Assembly (NCBI GenBank): GCA_964406445.1
Contig: CAYORU010000042.1
Coordinates: 1 to 30,451, forward strand
Length of the DNA: 30,451 nucleotides
Source of the DNA: SG8-30 sp964406445
GTDB taxonomy: Bacteria > Pseudomonadota > Gammaproteobacteria > Steroidobacterales > Steroidobacteraceae
Reading direction: 5' to 3'
Position numbers and translations under genes: made by a program. The notes under the pieces were generated by a model. The model did no database searches. It was given only the letters and a program-made list of their open reading frames with translations, and had not been told where the DNA came from. Of this stretch, positions 6,766-15,630 are shown one piece after another; the stretch's first letter is position 1, and each line of letters opens with the position of its first letter.

Positions 6766-8450
6766 CCGCCAAGCATCCGCACGTCGCCGCCGCGGAGAAG
6801 TACGCGCGCGACGTGGCGGCCGGGCGCCTCCCGGCCGGCAAGTGGGCGGCGCTGGCCTGCCAGCGGCACCTCGAGGACCGCAAGCGGGAGCGGACGAAGG
6901 CGTTCCGCTACAAGTTCGATCCGGAGAAGGCGGAGCGAGTCTGCCGGTTCCTGGAGTACCTGCCGCACGTCAAGGGCCGCTGGGCCAGGCCGGACCCGAA
7001 GAAGGGCCTGCAGACCATCTGCCTTGAGCCGTGGCAGGCGTTCATCACCTGCACGCTGTTCGGGTGGACCCAGAAGGGCTCAGGCCTCAGGCGGTTCCGC
7101 AAGGGCTCGGTCTATCTGCCGAGGAAGAACGGCAAGAGCACCTGGGCGGCTGGCGTCGGCTGGTGGATGTTTGGGAAGGACGGCGAACCCGGCGCCGAGG
7201 TGTACTCCGGCGCGACGACCGAGAAGCAGGCCTGGGAGGTCTTCGGGCCGGCCAGGCGGATGGGGCTTGCCGCGCCGGCCCTGCCGGAGGGCCTGGGCGC
7301 CACGGTCAACGCCTCGAACATCATCCGGCTGTCCGACGGGTCCAAGTTCGAGCCGCTGATCGGCAAGCCAGGCGACGGCGCCTCGCCGCACTGCGCGATC
7401 GTCGACGAGTACCACGAGCACCAGACGTCGGACCTCTACGACACCATGCTAACCGGCATGGGCGCCCGGGAGCAGCCGCTGCAGCTCGTCATCTCGACGG
7501 CCGGGTATGACGTGGCGGGTCCCTGCTACGACGACTGGCTGACCGTGCAGAAGGTCCTGGAGGGCACGCTCGACGACCCGACGCACTTCGGGATCATCTA
7601 CGCGGCCGATTCTGAGGACGACTGGACGAGCGAGGTCGCGCTCCTCAAGGCGAATCCGAACGCCGGGGTGAGCGTCTCGCTCGAGTTCCTGCAGTCGCAG
7701 CTGCGCGACGCGATCGGCAACCCGCGCAAGCAGGGCACGTTCAAGACCAAGCACCTGAACCTGTGGGTCAGCGCCCGGGACGCCTACATCAACATGCAGC
7801 GTTGGGCGGCCTGCGCGAACCCGGCGCTCAAGCTCGAAGAGCTGCGCGGCGCCCGATGCTTCGTCGGTATGGACCTCGCGAGCAAGGTGGACGTCGCGGC
7901 GATCGAGCTGCTGTTCCCGCTCGAGGACGGCCGCTATCGGCGCTTCGGGCGGTACTACCTGCCGGAGGAGACGGTCGAGGAGCCGTCGAACGAGCACTAC
8001 CGCGGCTGGGCCCGGGCCGGCCTGCTGACCGTGACCGAGGGGAACATTATCGACTTCAGTCGAATCCTCGAGGACCTCGAGCAGCTCGCGAGTGAGGTGC
8101 AGATCGAGGCGCTGGCCTATGACCCTTTCCAGGCGACGATGCTCGTCACGGAGCTGATGAATGTCGGCCTTCCATGCGTTGAGGTCAAACCAACCGTGCT
8201 CAGTCTCAGCGAGCCCATGAAGCAGATCGACGCACTGATACGTGCCGGCAAGCTCGAGCACGACGGAGACCCAGTCATGACGTGGATGATGTCGAACGTG
8301 GTCGCGAAGGTCGACGCGAAGGACAACGTCTACCCGCGCAAGGAGCGCGAGGAGAAGAAGATCGACGGCTTCGTCGCGCTGTGCATGGCGATGAATCGGG
8401 CGATGGCGGAGGAATCGTCCTATGCCTCGGGCGGGCTGGTCCTGATATGA
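6762..8450 (+). CDS. terL: Terminase large subunit (packaging ATPase/nuclease)
   Basis: 562 aa, GTG start overlapping the terS stop (GTGTGA). ATPase domain: Walker A LPRKNGKST at residues 119-127 with Lys125, and Walker B AIVDEYHEH with Asp215 and Glu216. C-terminal RNase H-like nuclease: GMDLASK with Asp371, ALAYDPFQ with Asp454 and KKIDGFVAL with Asp535 are the likely metal-binding acidic residues. Length and motif spacing fit complete members of the Terminase_1/HK97-type family. It ends in an ATGA overlap with the portal gene. The motor pumps DNA through the portal and cuts it, probably together with the neighbouring HNH protein. Confidence 0.95.
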   Translation: MTAKHPHVAAAEKYARDVAAGRLPAGKWAALACQRHLEDRKRERTKAFRYKFDPEKAERVCRFLEYLPHVKGRWARPDPKKGLQTICLEPWQAFITCTLFGWTQKGSGLRRFRKGSVYLPRKNGKSTWAAGVGWWMFGKDGEPGAEVYSGATTEKQAWEVFGPARRMGLAAPALPEGLGATVNASNIIRLSDGSKFEPLIGKPGDGASPHCAIVDEYHEHQTSDLYDTMLTGMGAREQPLQLVISTAGYDVAGPCYDDWLTVQKVLEGTLDDPTHFGIIYAADSEDDWTSEVALLKANPNAGVSVSLEFLQSQLRDAIGNPRKQGTFKTKHLNLWVSARDAYINMQRWAACANPALKLEELRGARCFVGMDLASKVDVAAIELLFPLEDGRYRRFGRYYLPEETVEEPSNEHYRGWARAGLLTVTEGNIIDFSRILEDLEQLASEVQIEALAYDPFQATMLVTELMNVGLPCVEVKPTVLSLSEPMKQIDALIRAGKLEHDGDPVMTWMMSNVVAKVDAKDNVYPRKEREEKKIDGFVALCMAMNRAMAEESSYASGGLVLI

Positions 8451-9745
8451 GCGTCCTTGATTGGTTTCGCCGGGAATCGAAGCATCAGCCGGCGCAGTTC
8501 GAGGATGTCCTCATGCGACTGATTTCGGCTCAGGAAGCCGCGCTCGGTCAGATGGTGACGCCTGAGACCTGCATGCGTTCGCCGACTGTCCACGCCATCG
8601 TCACGGCGGTTTCGAGGCGTGTCGCGGTCACCCCGATCCACGTCTACCGAAAGACGACGAGGCGCGGCCGAGACATCAAGGAGCAGTTGCCGAGCCACCC
8701 GGTAGCAAGGCTACTGGCAAGGCCGAACCACATCCAGTCCAGGTATGACTACTGGCAGGATGCCACGTCCATCCTGATCCGCTACGGGCGTTACCACGCT
8801 TACAAGGCGCAGGGCTCGACGGGCCCGATCCGCCGCCTGATTCCGCTGCATCCACGCTCGGTTCAGATCGAGACCGACAGCGACTGGGACTTGGCCTATC
8901 GGGTGACCATGGCGGGTGGCGAGCAGCGGGATGTCTCCCCGGCGGAGATGCACTCGGTCCGCGGGCCGGCCCGCGACTTCGTGGTGGGCAATTCGCCCAT
9001 CATGGACGTGGCGCAGTCCATCGCGCTCGAGATTCTGGCGGAGAAATTCGGGGCGACCTTCTTCCAGAATGGCGCGATGCCGCTGCTGGTATTCAAGTAC
9101 ATGCAGGGCGTGGGCGGATTCAAGACGCCGCAGGACGAAAAGAAGTTCGTCGAGGACTTCCAGCGCGCACTCGGAGGTGAGAACCGCTTCCGCGCAATGA
9201 TGCTCCCGAAGGGCGTGGAAACGGCGCCGCCGATCCCGGTCGAGAACGAGAAGGCCCAGTTCCTGCAGACGCGGCAACACCAGCGTTCCGTAATCGCCGG
9301 CGCGCTCGGGGTTCCGCCGCACCTGGTCGGCGACCTCGGTCGCGCCACGTGGTCGAACATCGAGCAGCAGGACTCGGACTTCACGATCAACGTCATCCTG
9401 CCGATCTGCCAGGCGTTCGAGTCGGCGATGGAGCGCGACCTACTGACAGACGAGGACCGGCGGTCCGGCGTCGTCATCCGGTTCAACCTCGACGGCGTGC
9501 TGCGGGCCGACTTCAAGAGCCGCCAGGAAGGTCTGCGGATTCAGCGCGACGCCGGCGTGATTTCCGCGAACGAGTGGCGCGAGATCGAGGGCAAGAACCC
9601 GATCTCCCCGGAGGACGGCGGCGACGACTACATGCGCCCCGCGAATTTCATGGTCGCTGGCGATGAGCCAGAGCCGGCCGTGCCGCCGCAGCTAGATCAG
9701 CCAGAGGACTCAGAAGATGACTCAGTTCCTGACCGTCCCGCTTGA
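8447..9745 (+). CDS. Portal protein, HK97 family
   Basis: 432 aa from ATG 8447, in an ATGA overlap with terL; the frame is open further upstream, but only as shadow of terL. Family features: MSVLDWFRR start, VHAIVTAVSRRVAVTPIHVY near residue 50, the loop region with GATFFQNGAMPLLV, the RQHQRSVIAGALGVPPHLVG block and the WSNIEQQ motif typical of HK97-type portals, then FNLDGVLRADFKSR. The dodecameric ring forms the DNA channel at the head vertex. The acidic tail (EPEPAVPPQLDQPEDSEDD) overlaps the protease start by 29 nt. Confidence 0.95.
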   Translation: MSVLDWFRRESKHQPAQFEDVLMRLISAQEAALGQMVTPETCMRSPTVHAIVTAVSRRVAVTPIHVYRKTTRRGRDIKEQLPSHPVARLLARPNHIQSRYDYWQDATSILIRYGRYHAYKAQGSTGPIRRLIPLHPRSVQIETDSDWDLAYRVTMAGGEQRDVSPAEMHSVRGPARDFVVGNSPIMDVAQSIALEILAEKFGATFFQNGAMPLLVFKYMQGVGGFKTPQDEKKFVEDFQRALGGENRFRAMMLPKGVETAPPIPVENEKAQFLQTRQHQRSVIAGALGVPPHLVGDLGRATWSNIEQQDSDFTINVILPICQAFESAMERDLLTDEDRRSGVVIRFNLDGVLRADFKSRQEGLRIQRDAGVISANEWREIEGKNPISPEDGGDDYMRPANFMVAGDEPEPAVPPQLDQPEDSEDDSVPDRPA

Positions 9746-10412
9746 GGTCAAGGCGCTCAACGACGGCGAGCTCGAGGGCCACGGCTCCGTATTCCGAAAC
9801 GTGGACCGCGGCGGCGACGTCGTGGTGCCGGGCGCCTTCAAGCGCAGCCTCGCGCAGCACAAGAAGTCCGGCACGCTGCCGCAGATGTTCTGGATGCACG
9901 ACCCGTCTCGGGTCCCGGGCAAGTGGACGGACATGGCAGAGGACGAGTACGGGCTGCACGTCCGCGGCGTCCTGGCCGAGACCGAGCTCGGCAGGGAGAT
10001 GCGGACGCTGGCCCAGATGAAGGCGGTCCGCGGGCTGTCCATCGGCTACCAGGTGAAGGACGCCGACTATGACGCGGACGGAAACCGGCTTCTCAAGGAA
10101 ATTGACCTGTGGGAGGTGTCGCTGGTGTCGCTGGCGATGAACCCGCTGGCAAGGATCGAGGCCGCGAAGGCGAGGCTTTCGCGGGACGGTGAGTACGTGC
10201 CAACGGCGCGTGAGTTCGAGCGGACCCTGCGGGATGCCGGGTACAGCCGCAAGATCGCCGCGACGCTGGTCGGCAAGGTGTTTGATGGCGCTGACCCCAG
10301 CGGGATGTTGGCCGGTCACCTGCGGGATGCAGGAGCCGATGACGAGGCAAGCATCCGGGAGGCCCTGTTGGGCGTCGCCGGCAAGTTCTACGGCGCGGCG
10401 TTGTCGCGCTAA
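9717..10412 (+). CDS. Prohead protease, HK97 family
   Basis: 231 aa, a serine protease that trims the capsid delta domain during head maturation. The likely catalytic triad is His61 (MFWMHD), Ser108 (VRGLSIGYQV) and Glu133 (DLWEVSLV), spaced as in HK97 gp4. The N-terminal EGHGSVF and RGGDVVVPGAF blocks are also typical. After residue about 155 comes a helical tail ending GKFYGAALSR that is more variable in the family. It starts inside the portal gene and is followed 23 nt later by the capsid gene. Confidence 0.95.
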   Translation: MTQFLTVPLEVKALNDGELEGHGSVFRNVDRGGDVVVPGAFKRSLAQHKKSGTLPQMFWMHDPSRVPGKWTDMAEDEYGLHVRGVLAETELGREMRTLAQMKAVRGLSIGYQVKDADYDADGNRLLKEIDLWEVSLVSLAMNPLARIEAAKARLSRDGEYVPTAREFERTLRDAGYSRKIAATLVGKVFDGADPSGMLAGHLRDAGADDEASIREALLGVAGKFYGAALSR

Positions 10413-10435
10413 CCAATCACATCAAGGAGACAGTC

Positions 10436-11728
10436 ATGTCTTGGTCGGAAATCAAGGGCGCCATCGAGGAGGTCGGAAAGTCCTTCGAGGCGTACAAGCA
10501 GACGAACGACGAGCGCCTCGCGGCGCTGGCGAAGGGCGACGAGTCGCGTGCCAAGGAGCTCGAGCAGAAGCTGGCGCGCATCGAGAAGGACGTCTCGGAA
10601 GCGTCGAAGCTGAAGAAGGAGCTCGAGACCGAGATGCAGTACCAGCGCGACCGGCTCGAGGAGCTCGAGTCGCGTGCGAAGTCGCCCGGGAAGACGGCGG
10701 TCGAGAAGGCCCAGGACGAGTACAAGGGTGCCTTCATCAACTGGGTGCGCGGTCGCGGCCAGTCGCAGGCGGACGAGCAGAAGATGCTCGACATCAGCCG
10801 CAAGATGGCCTCCGAGGGCAAGGCGATCACCATCGGCACGCCGGCCGCGGGCGGTTTCGCCGTTCCCGAGGAGATCAGCCGCCAGATCGAGAAGCTGGAG
10901 ATGAAGTTCTCGCCGGTGCGCCGCCTCGTGAAGGTCGTGCAGGCCGGCACGAGCGACTACAAGGAGCTCGTCTCGATCAACGGCGCGACGTCCGGCTGGG
11001 TCGGTGAGTCCGGCAGCCGCACGGAGACGAACACGCCGACGCTGCGCGAGGTCACCCCGACGCACGGCGAGCTCTACGCCTACCCGCAGGCGTCGGAGTG
11101 GTCGCTCGACGACGCGTTCTTCAACGTCGAGGCGTGGCTGTCCGAGGCCGTGGCCGAGCAGTTCGCCATCCAGGAGGCCACTGCCGTCCTGACTGGCGAC
11201 GGCACGAACAAGCCGACCGGCATGCTGAACAGCACGCCGACGGCTGTCACGGACGAGGCCGGTTCGCGGGCGGCGGCGGTGTACGAGTTCATCGCCAACG
11301 TGGACGCCGGCTTCGCGATCCTGCCGGATCGTCTGATCGACGTCGTGTACCGGACGAACTCCATGTATCGTTCCGGCGCGACGTTCGTGATGAACAGCGT
11401 GACGGCGGGCGCGATCCGCAAGCTGCGCGAGGGCGGCGCGACCGGCCAGTACCTCTGGCAGCCCGGCCTCCAGGCCGGCGCTCCGGACCGCCTGCTCGGC
11501 TACCCGGTGGAAATCTGGGAGCAGATGCAGTCGCCCGGCGCCAACAACTTCCCGATCGCCTTCGGCGATTTCCGGCGCGGCTACCTCCTGGCGGACCGCG
11601 TGGGTCTGCGGATGACCCGGGACAACGTGACCAACATCGGCCACGTCCGGTTCTACATCCGCCGGCGGGAGGGCGGCATCGTCCTCAACAACAACGCCAT
11701 CAAGTGGATCAGGACGACCGCGGCCTGA
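10436..11728 (+). CDS. Major capsid protein, HK97 fold
   Basis: 430 aa with a strong AAGGAG site 8 nt before the ATG. Residues 1 to about 105 form a charged coiled coil, the delta (scaffolding) domain that the upstream protease should remove. The mature part holds the usual landmarks: AAGGFAVPEEIS near the start, TSDYKELVSINGATSGWVGE, VEAWLSEAVAEQFAIQEATAVL (spine helix region), DGTNKPTGMLN, VMNSVTAGAIRKLRE and GDFRRGYLLADR near the C-terminus. The exact cleavage site and whether covalent cross-links form as in HK97 cannot be told. A perfect hairpin terminator follows. Confidence 0.96.
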   Translation: MSWSEIKGAIEEVGKSFEAYKQTNDERLAALAKGDESRAKELEQKLARIEKDVSEASKLKKELETEMQYQRDRLEELESRAKSPGKTAVEKAQDEYKGAFINWVRGRGQSQADEQKMLDISRKMASEGKAITIGTPAAGGFAVPEEISRQIEKLEMKFSPVRRLVKVVQAGTSDYKELVSINGATSGWVGESGSRTETNTPTLREVTPTHGELYAYPQASEWSLDDAFFNVEAWLSEAVAEQFAIQEATAVLTGDGTNKPTGMLNSTPTAVTDEAGSRAAAVYEFIANVDAGFAILPDRLIDVVYRTNSMYRSGATFVMNSVTAGAIRKLREGGATGQYLWQPGLQAGAPDRLLGYPVEIWEQMQSPGANNFPIAFGDFRRGYLLADRVGLRMTRDNVTNIGHVRFYIRRREGGIVLNNNAIKWIRTTAA

Positions 11729-11743
11729 TCTGATGCGTGACTC

Positions 11744-11772
11744 GGGAGGGGCCTTCGGGCCCCTCCCTTCTT
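11744..11772 (+). terminator. Strong hairpin terminator after the capsid gene
   Basis: A perfect 10-bp stem, GGGAGGGGCC (11744-11753) and GGCCCCTCCC (11758-11767), closed by a TTCG tetraloop and followed by TTCTT. The U-run is short, so read-through is probably partial. That would leave the capsid mRNA more abundant than downstream genes. Confidence 0.8.
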
Positions 11773-11783
11773 GAGGGCATCCC

Positions 11784-11984
11784 ATGCTGATTCGATTCAC
11801 GGCGCCGTGGCGTAATGCTGGCGCCTTCTGGAACGCTGGCGACTACCGTATTCCGCTGGACATGCCGGCGACGGTCGCCGAGACGGCACTGCTGAACGGC
11901 GTCGCCGTGCGCCTTGATACGGAGCCGAAGCGCAAGGGCCCGGCACCAGAGAACAAGGCGGCCACGCCGGCCGAAACCAAGTGA
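11784..11984 (+). CDS. Small head-module protein, function unknown
   Basis: 66 aa, ATG at 11784 after GAGGG. The N-terminal half (MLIRFTAPWRNAGAFWNAGD, then IPLDMPATVAETALLNGVAV) is well structured; the C-terminal third is a Lys/Pro/Ala-rich flexible tail (KRKGPAPENKAATPAETK). Proteins of this size are often encoded between capsid and connector genes in HK97-like phages. It overlaps the connector start by 4 nt. The role is unknown; a decoration or joining part is possible. Confidence 0.75.
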   Translation: MLIRFTAPWRNAGAFWNAGDYRIPLDMPATVAETALLNGVAVRLDTEPKRKGPAPENKAATPAETK

Positions 11985-12529
11985 ACCTCACCCCCATCAC
12001 CCCGCCGACCTCCGAGCCCGTGACGCTCGTCGAGGCGCGGACGCAGTGCCGGGTCGATGATTCCGCCAGCGACGGCCAGCTCGCGGGCCTGATCCTGTCC
12101 GCCCGCGAATGGGCGCAGGACTTCACCGGCCGGACGATCGTCGCGCAGACGTGGGAGCTGGCGCTCGACGCCCTCCCGGCGGTGATCGAACTGCCGCTGG
12201 CGCCGGTGCAGTCCATCACGTCCATCACGTACACCGACACGGCCGGGGCGACGCAGACGCTCGACCCGACCGATTACGAGGCGGACCTGCTTTCGCAGCC
12301 GGCCCGCATCCGCGCCTCCGTGGCGTGGCCGTCAACGGCAGACGTCTACAACGCCGTCCGGGTGCGCTTCGTGGCCGGCTATGCCGCCACGCATCCCGAC
12401 TGGCACCGCTTCCGGACAGCGATTCTGCTGCACGTCGAGGCGCACTATGACCGCGACCCGGCGGCAATGAAGGCGCTGACCGAGGCGGCCGAGAGCCTGT
12501 TGTTCCCGCTGCGCCGCTGGATGTCGTGA
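11981..12529 (+). CDS. Head-tail connector (phiE125 gp8 / HK97 gp6-like)
   Basis: 182 aa, GTG start in a GTGA overlap with the upstream gene. It shows the pattern of the gp6-like connector family: SEPVTLVEARTQCRVDD, then GLILSAREWAQDFTGRTIV, LPLAPVQSITSITY, a middle beta part and a C-terminal helix HRFRTAILLHVEAHYDR. The protein forms a ring below the portal that seals the head and receives the tail. Position after the capsid gene and length both fit. Confidence 0.88.
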   Translation: MNLTPITPPTSEPVTLVEARTQCRVDDSASDGQLAGLILSAREWAQDFTGRTIVAQTWELALDALPAVIELPLAPVQSITSITYTDTAGATQTLDPTDYEADLLSQPARIRASVAWPSTADVYNAVRVRFVAGYAATHPDWHRFRTAILLHVEAHYDRDPAAMKALTEAAESLLFPLRRWMS

Positions 12530-12551
12530 TAATCAACCAAGGAGTGCCCCC

Positions 12552-13055
12552 ATGCCCCTCTCCCTGACCCTCAAGGCCGGCGTCCGTGGCGCGCACACGA
12601 GCGCCCTCGATCTCGGCACCGCCTCCCTGCCGATCGACGTGCAGGCGGCGCTGACCTTGGCGAACGGCACCGGCGCAGACCAGGCCGACCTGATCTTCAC
12701 CGACCAGCGGACGCTCGCTGCCTCTGGCACCGAGAACCTCGACGTCGCCGGCGCGCTGTCGGGGGCCTTCGGCTCTACCATCACGATGGCGCGCGTGAAG
12801 GCGATCTTCGTCAAGGCCGCCGCCGGCAACACGAACGACGTGCAGGTGACCCGACCGGGTTCGAACGGCGTGCCGCTGTTCCTCGCCGCCGGTGACGGCG
12901 TGGCGCTCAAGCCGGGCGGCTTCATGATGATCGCGACCGGCAACGCTACCGCGTACCCGGTGACGGCCGGCACGGGCGACCTGCTGACCTTCACCAACTC
13001 GGCCGGCGGCACCTCCGTCACCTACGACATCATCATCGTCGGCGCCTCGGCCTGA
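12552..13055 (+). CDS. Head-module structural protein, function unknown
   Basis: 167 aa with a clear AAGGAG site. It is beta-rich without membrane or signal segments; blocks such as SALDLGTASLPIDVQAALTL, QRTLAASGTENLDVAGALSG and PGGFMMIATGNATAYPVTAG look like a viral beta-barrel or decoration fold. It lies between the connector and the head spike-like gene, so it may be a head decoration or spike-base protein. I recognise no named family. Confidence 0.65.
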   Translation: MPLSLTLKAGVRGAHTSALDLGTASLPIDVQAALTLANGTGADQADLIFTDQRTLAASGTENLDVAGALSGAFGSTITMARVKAIFVKAAAGNTNDVQVTRPGSNGVPLFLAAGDGVALKPGGFMMIATGNATAYPVTAGTGDLLTFTNSAGGTSVTYDIIIVGASA

Positions 13056-13058
13056 TCC

Positions 13059-14276
13059 ATGTCCTCGCTCCGCGCCCGCGCGTTCAGCCAGATCTTGACC
13101 TTCACGCGGGCGAGCACGGGCACCTACTACGGCGAAGATGGCGCGGTAGCGGTGGCGGCGGTCAACGAGCCGCGGTTCGAGTACGACCCGGTGACGCGCC
13201 AGCCCCGCGGGCTACTGGTCGAAGAGGCGCGGACGAATCTGCTGCTGCAATCCGCGGATTTTACGACGACGTGGGTCAATACGCGCACCACGGACGCAGC
13301 GAACAGTGCGGCGGCGCCGGATGGCACCACGAGCGCCGACAGCGTCATCGAGGACTCCAGCTCGAACACCCACTACATCGCGCAGACCGTCGTGGTCGCC
13401 TCGGCAGCCGCCGACTATGCGTTCTCGGTCAGCCTTAAGGCCGGCACCAGATCGCACGCGCTGATTGCCATGGCAGAATCCGTCGCCGGCCAAACGTGTT
13501 ACGTGGCCGTCAACCTGACCACCGGCGCGCTCGGCACCGCGAGCGTCGGCGGCGCGAACTGGACCGACCCGCGCGCATTCGCCGAATCACAGGGGGACGG
13601 CTGGTACAGGGTGACCATCGTCGGCCGCAAGTTGAGTGCGGCGACTGCGCTCACCGCGGAGCTATACGTCTCCGATGCCATGGGGAGCATCAACTACACG
13701 GGCAACGGTTCCTCGCTGATCTACGCCTGGGGCGCACAGCTGGAGGCCGGCCCCTACGTGACCAGCTACATCCCCACCACAACCTCGGCTGCGACTCGGG
13801 CGGCAGACGTCTGCGGCGTCTCGTCGCTCTCGCCGTGGTTCGCGGAGGCGGAGGGGACAATTTTCGCCGAGTACATGGTGCCATGGACTTACGTCAACAC
13901 CGACACGACGTCTCGCCGCATCGTTCAAGTTGACAATGCCTCAGACGTCGAGCGGCACATTGTCTTCATCTCCGGGACCAACCGGGTCGGCCTGACAACC
14001 AGCGCCTCAATCGCGCAGGCTCAGATCAGCGGCGCTGCCGCCGCCGCGGGCGTGGTGCAGCGCCACGCCTACGCCTGGCGCGAGAACGACATCGCGGGCG
14101 CATTCAGCGGCGGCCAGTTCGGCAGTGACGCATCCGCCGTCATGCCGTCCGGCCTGACGAACTTCCGCATCGGCTCGGGCCCGGAGAACACGCAGCAGCC
14201 GATCGCCTATATCCGCAAGGTCCGCTTCTACCCGCGGCGGCTGTCGGACAACGAGCTGCGCTCACTGGTGGCGTGA
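13059..14276 (+). CDS. Head spike/fibre-type protein with lectin-like domains
   Basis: 405 aa, ATG 3 nt after the previous stop. The N-terminal block FTRASTGTYYGEDGAV, PRFEYDPVTRQPRGLLVEE and ARTNLLLQSADF is the signature of phage head spike fibre domain proteins. Next is a carbohydrate-binding-module-like beta sandwich ending in WGAQLEAGPYVTSYIPT, then TRAADVCGVSS and a concanavalin-like second half ending in IAYIRKVRFYPRRLSDNEL. Its location among head-completion genes fits a fibre attached to the head. It probably binds host or environmental glycans. It ends in a TGATG overlap with the adaptor gene. Confidence 0.8.
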   Translation: MSSLRARAFSQILTFTRASTGTYYGEDGAVAVAAVNEPRFEYDPVTRQPRGLLVEEARTNLLLQSADFTTTWVNTRTTDAANSAAAPDGTTSADSVIEDSSSNTHYIAQTVVVASAAADYAFSVSLKAGTRSHALIAMAESVAGQTCYVAVNLTTGALGTASVGGANWTDPRAFAESQGDGWYRVTIVGRKLSAATALTAELYVSDAMGSINYTGNGSSLIYAWGAQLEAGPYVTSYIPTTTSAATRAADVCGVSSLSPWFAEAEGTIFAEYMVPWTYVNTDTTSRRIVQVDNASDVERHIVFISGTNRVGLTTSASIAQAQISGAAAAAGVVQRHAYAWRENDIAGAFSGGQFGSDASAVMPSGLTNFRIGSGPENTQQPIAYIRKVRFYPRRLSDNELRSLVA

Positions 14277-14602
14277 TGCAGGCCGGCACCCTCAAGGATC
14301 GCGTCGAGCTGCAGCGGGTGGCGGTGACCGTCGACTCGCACGGCGACCAGACGAAGACCTGGTCGACGCTGGCGACCGTCTGGTCCCAGAAGATCGAGCT
14401 CACCGGCCGCGAGCGCCAGGTGGCGAGCCTGATCCTCGCCGACGTCACCCACGAGTTCCGCATCCGCAAGCGGGTCGACCTCGCGCTGACGCCGAAGGAC
14501 CGAGTCAAGTTCGGCGCCAGGATCTTCGACATCCGCGCCGTCATCGAGCGTGCCGACCGCCGCGACGAGTGGCGGTTGCAGTGCACGGAGGTCATCACCT
14601 GA
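14276..14602 (+). CDS. Head-tail adaptor (SPP1 gp16-like stopper)
   Basis: 108 aa from ATG 14276, which overlaps the previous stop (TGATG); a GTG one codon upstream is possible. Typical family features: MQAGTLKDRVELQRVAV start, WSTLATVWSQKIELTGRE, and FGARIFDIRAVIERADRRDEWRLQC near the end. The ring under the connector stops DNA from leaking and docks the tail. Stop and start of the next gene overlap. Confidence 0.9.
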   Translation: MQAGTLKDRVELQRVAVTVDSHGDQTKTWSTLATVWSQKIELTGRERQVASLILADVTHEFRIRKRVDLALTPKDRVKFGARIFDIRAVIERADRRDEWRLQCTEVIT

Positions 14603-15168
14603 TGGACGTCACGGTCGAGATCAAGGGCCTGCAGGAGCTCGAGGCGCGGCTGCAGGAGATCGGCGCCCTGGCCGGCCAGAAGCTGCTGCGCCGGGTCCTG
14701 CGTCGGGTGGCCAAGCCGATGGCGGCGCGGGCGAAGTCGAACGCCCAGGCGGTCGCCCGCTCTGGCGCCCTGGCCCGCTCGATCGCCATCCAGTCGCGGC
14801 GTGAGAAGCCCGGCCAGGCGGCGCGCGTGGTCGTCACCTCGAAGGCCCGGGACCGCACGGCGCTGTACCTGCACAACTCGGCCTATGGTCGACAGCGCAA
14901 GGGCATCTTCTACGGCTGGATGCTGGACCAGGGGCACCGGGTCGGCACACGCGGCACGGGCAGCCTGCGCCGCCTCGACCGGCGTTCGGACGGTGGGCGG
15001 GCGACCGGGCTCCAGTCGGTGGCGCCGCGCCCGTGGTGGACCCCGGCCGTCAACGCCAGCCAGGGCCCCGCGATCAGTGCTTTCATCGCCGAGCTGCGCC
15101 AGGCGATCGACCGGGTCGAGCGGCGACGCGCCAGGACCGCGAACCCTGACGCGGTGGTCCCGGTATGA
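14602..15168 (+). CDS. HK97 gp10-like head-tail joining/tail completion protein
   Basis: 188 aa from ATG 14602, overlapping the previous stop. The pattern is that of HK97 gp10-family proteins: VTVEIKGLQELEARLQEIG, then a basic helix with VLRRVAKPMAARAKSNA, YLHNSAYGRQRKGIFYGWML, GHRVGTRGTGSL and the PRPWWTPAVNAS block that marks the end of the family core. The protein helps terminate and attach the tail. A basic, Arg-rich tail follows. It overlaps the next gene by 4 nt. Confidence 0.88.
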   Translation: MDVTVEIKGLQELEARLQEIGALAGQKLLRRVLRRVAKPMAARAKSNAQAVARSGALARSIAIQSRREKPGQAARVVVTSKARDRTALYLHNSAYGRQRKGIFYGWMLDQGHRVGTRGTGSLRRLDRRSDGGRATGLQSVAPRPWWTPAVNASQGPAISAFIAELRQAIDRVERRRARTANPDAVVPV

Positions 15169-15560
15169 GCAGCATCGAGGAGGCCTTTCGCGCCCGCCTC
15201 GTGGCGCTCGACACCGCGGCCGGCGCCAGGGTGTACCGCGAGATCATCGAGCAGGCGCCGCCCTCGATGCCGGTCATCAGCTTCCAGCGCACCGGCACGC
15301 CGGCCCTGCGGCGAGACGTCGAGACCGGCCGGCCCGTGCTGCAGCGCGCCAGCATCCGCGTCGAGGTGCTCGGCAATACCGTCTCGTCGGCGTCCGAAGT
15401 GGCCGACGATCTCCGCGAGGGTCTCGACGGCTGGCGCGGCACCGTGCTCGGCGTCGAGGTCCTGCGCTGCGCGATGGTCTTCCAGGGCGACGCCTCCTTC
15501 TCCGACGGGGACTTCGTCCTGAAGATCGTCCAACAGGACTACGAGCTGACGTTCCGCTGA
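15165..15560 (+). CDS. Tail terminator/completion protein, DUF3168-like
   Basis: 131 aa, ATG in a 4-nt overlap with the gp10-like gene. Landmarks: SIEEAFRARLVALDTAAGARVY, MPVISFQRTGTP, QRASIRVEVLGNTVSSASEV and DFVLKIVQQDYELTFR at the end, the order seen in DUF3168/gp17-type tail completion proteins. It caps the tail tube and stops it growing. A hairpin terminator follows before the tail tube gene. Confidence 0.85.
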   Translation: MSSIEEAFRARLVALDTAAGARVYREIIEQAPPSMPVISFQRTGTPALRRDVETGRPVLQRASIRVEVLGNTVSSASEVADDLREGLDGWRGTVLGVEVLRCAMVFQGDASFSDGDFVLKIVQQDYELTFR

Positions 15561-15588
15561 TCCCGGCCCTGACCGAATCCGCCACCCA

Positions 15589-15611
15589 GGCCGCCCTCGA
15601 GGCGGCCTTTT
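15589..15611 (+). terminator. Rho-independent terminator between head and tail genes
   Basis: A perfect 7-bp stem, GGCCGCC (15589-15595) and GGCGGCC (15601-15607), with loop CTCGA and a TTTT run at 15608-15611. It lies 28 nt after the tail terminator stop and 20 nt before the tube protein start. Read-through or antitermination would be needed if one late promoter drives both modules. Confidence 0.7.
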
Positions 15612-15630
15612 CATTCCAGAGGAAACACCG

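Noticed and set aside
8282..8446. Upstream extension of the portal gene
   Set aside because: Runs within terL in another frame and looks like shadow; the ATGA overlap at 8447 gives the typical portal N-terminus.
10409..11800. A 463-aa open frame antisense to the capsid gene
   Set aside because: Lies fully opposite the well-supported capsid gene, has an Arg/Leu/Val composition typical of GC-rich antisense frames, and shows no recognisable motif.
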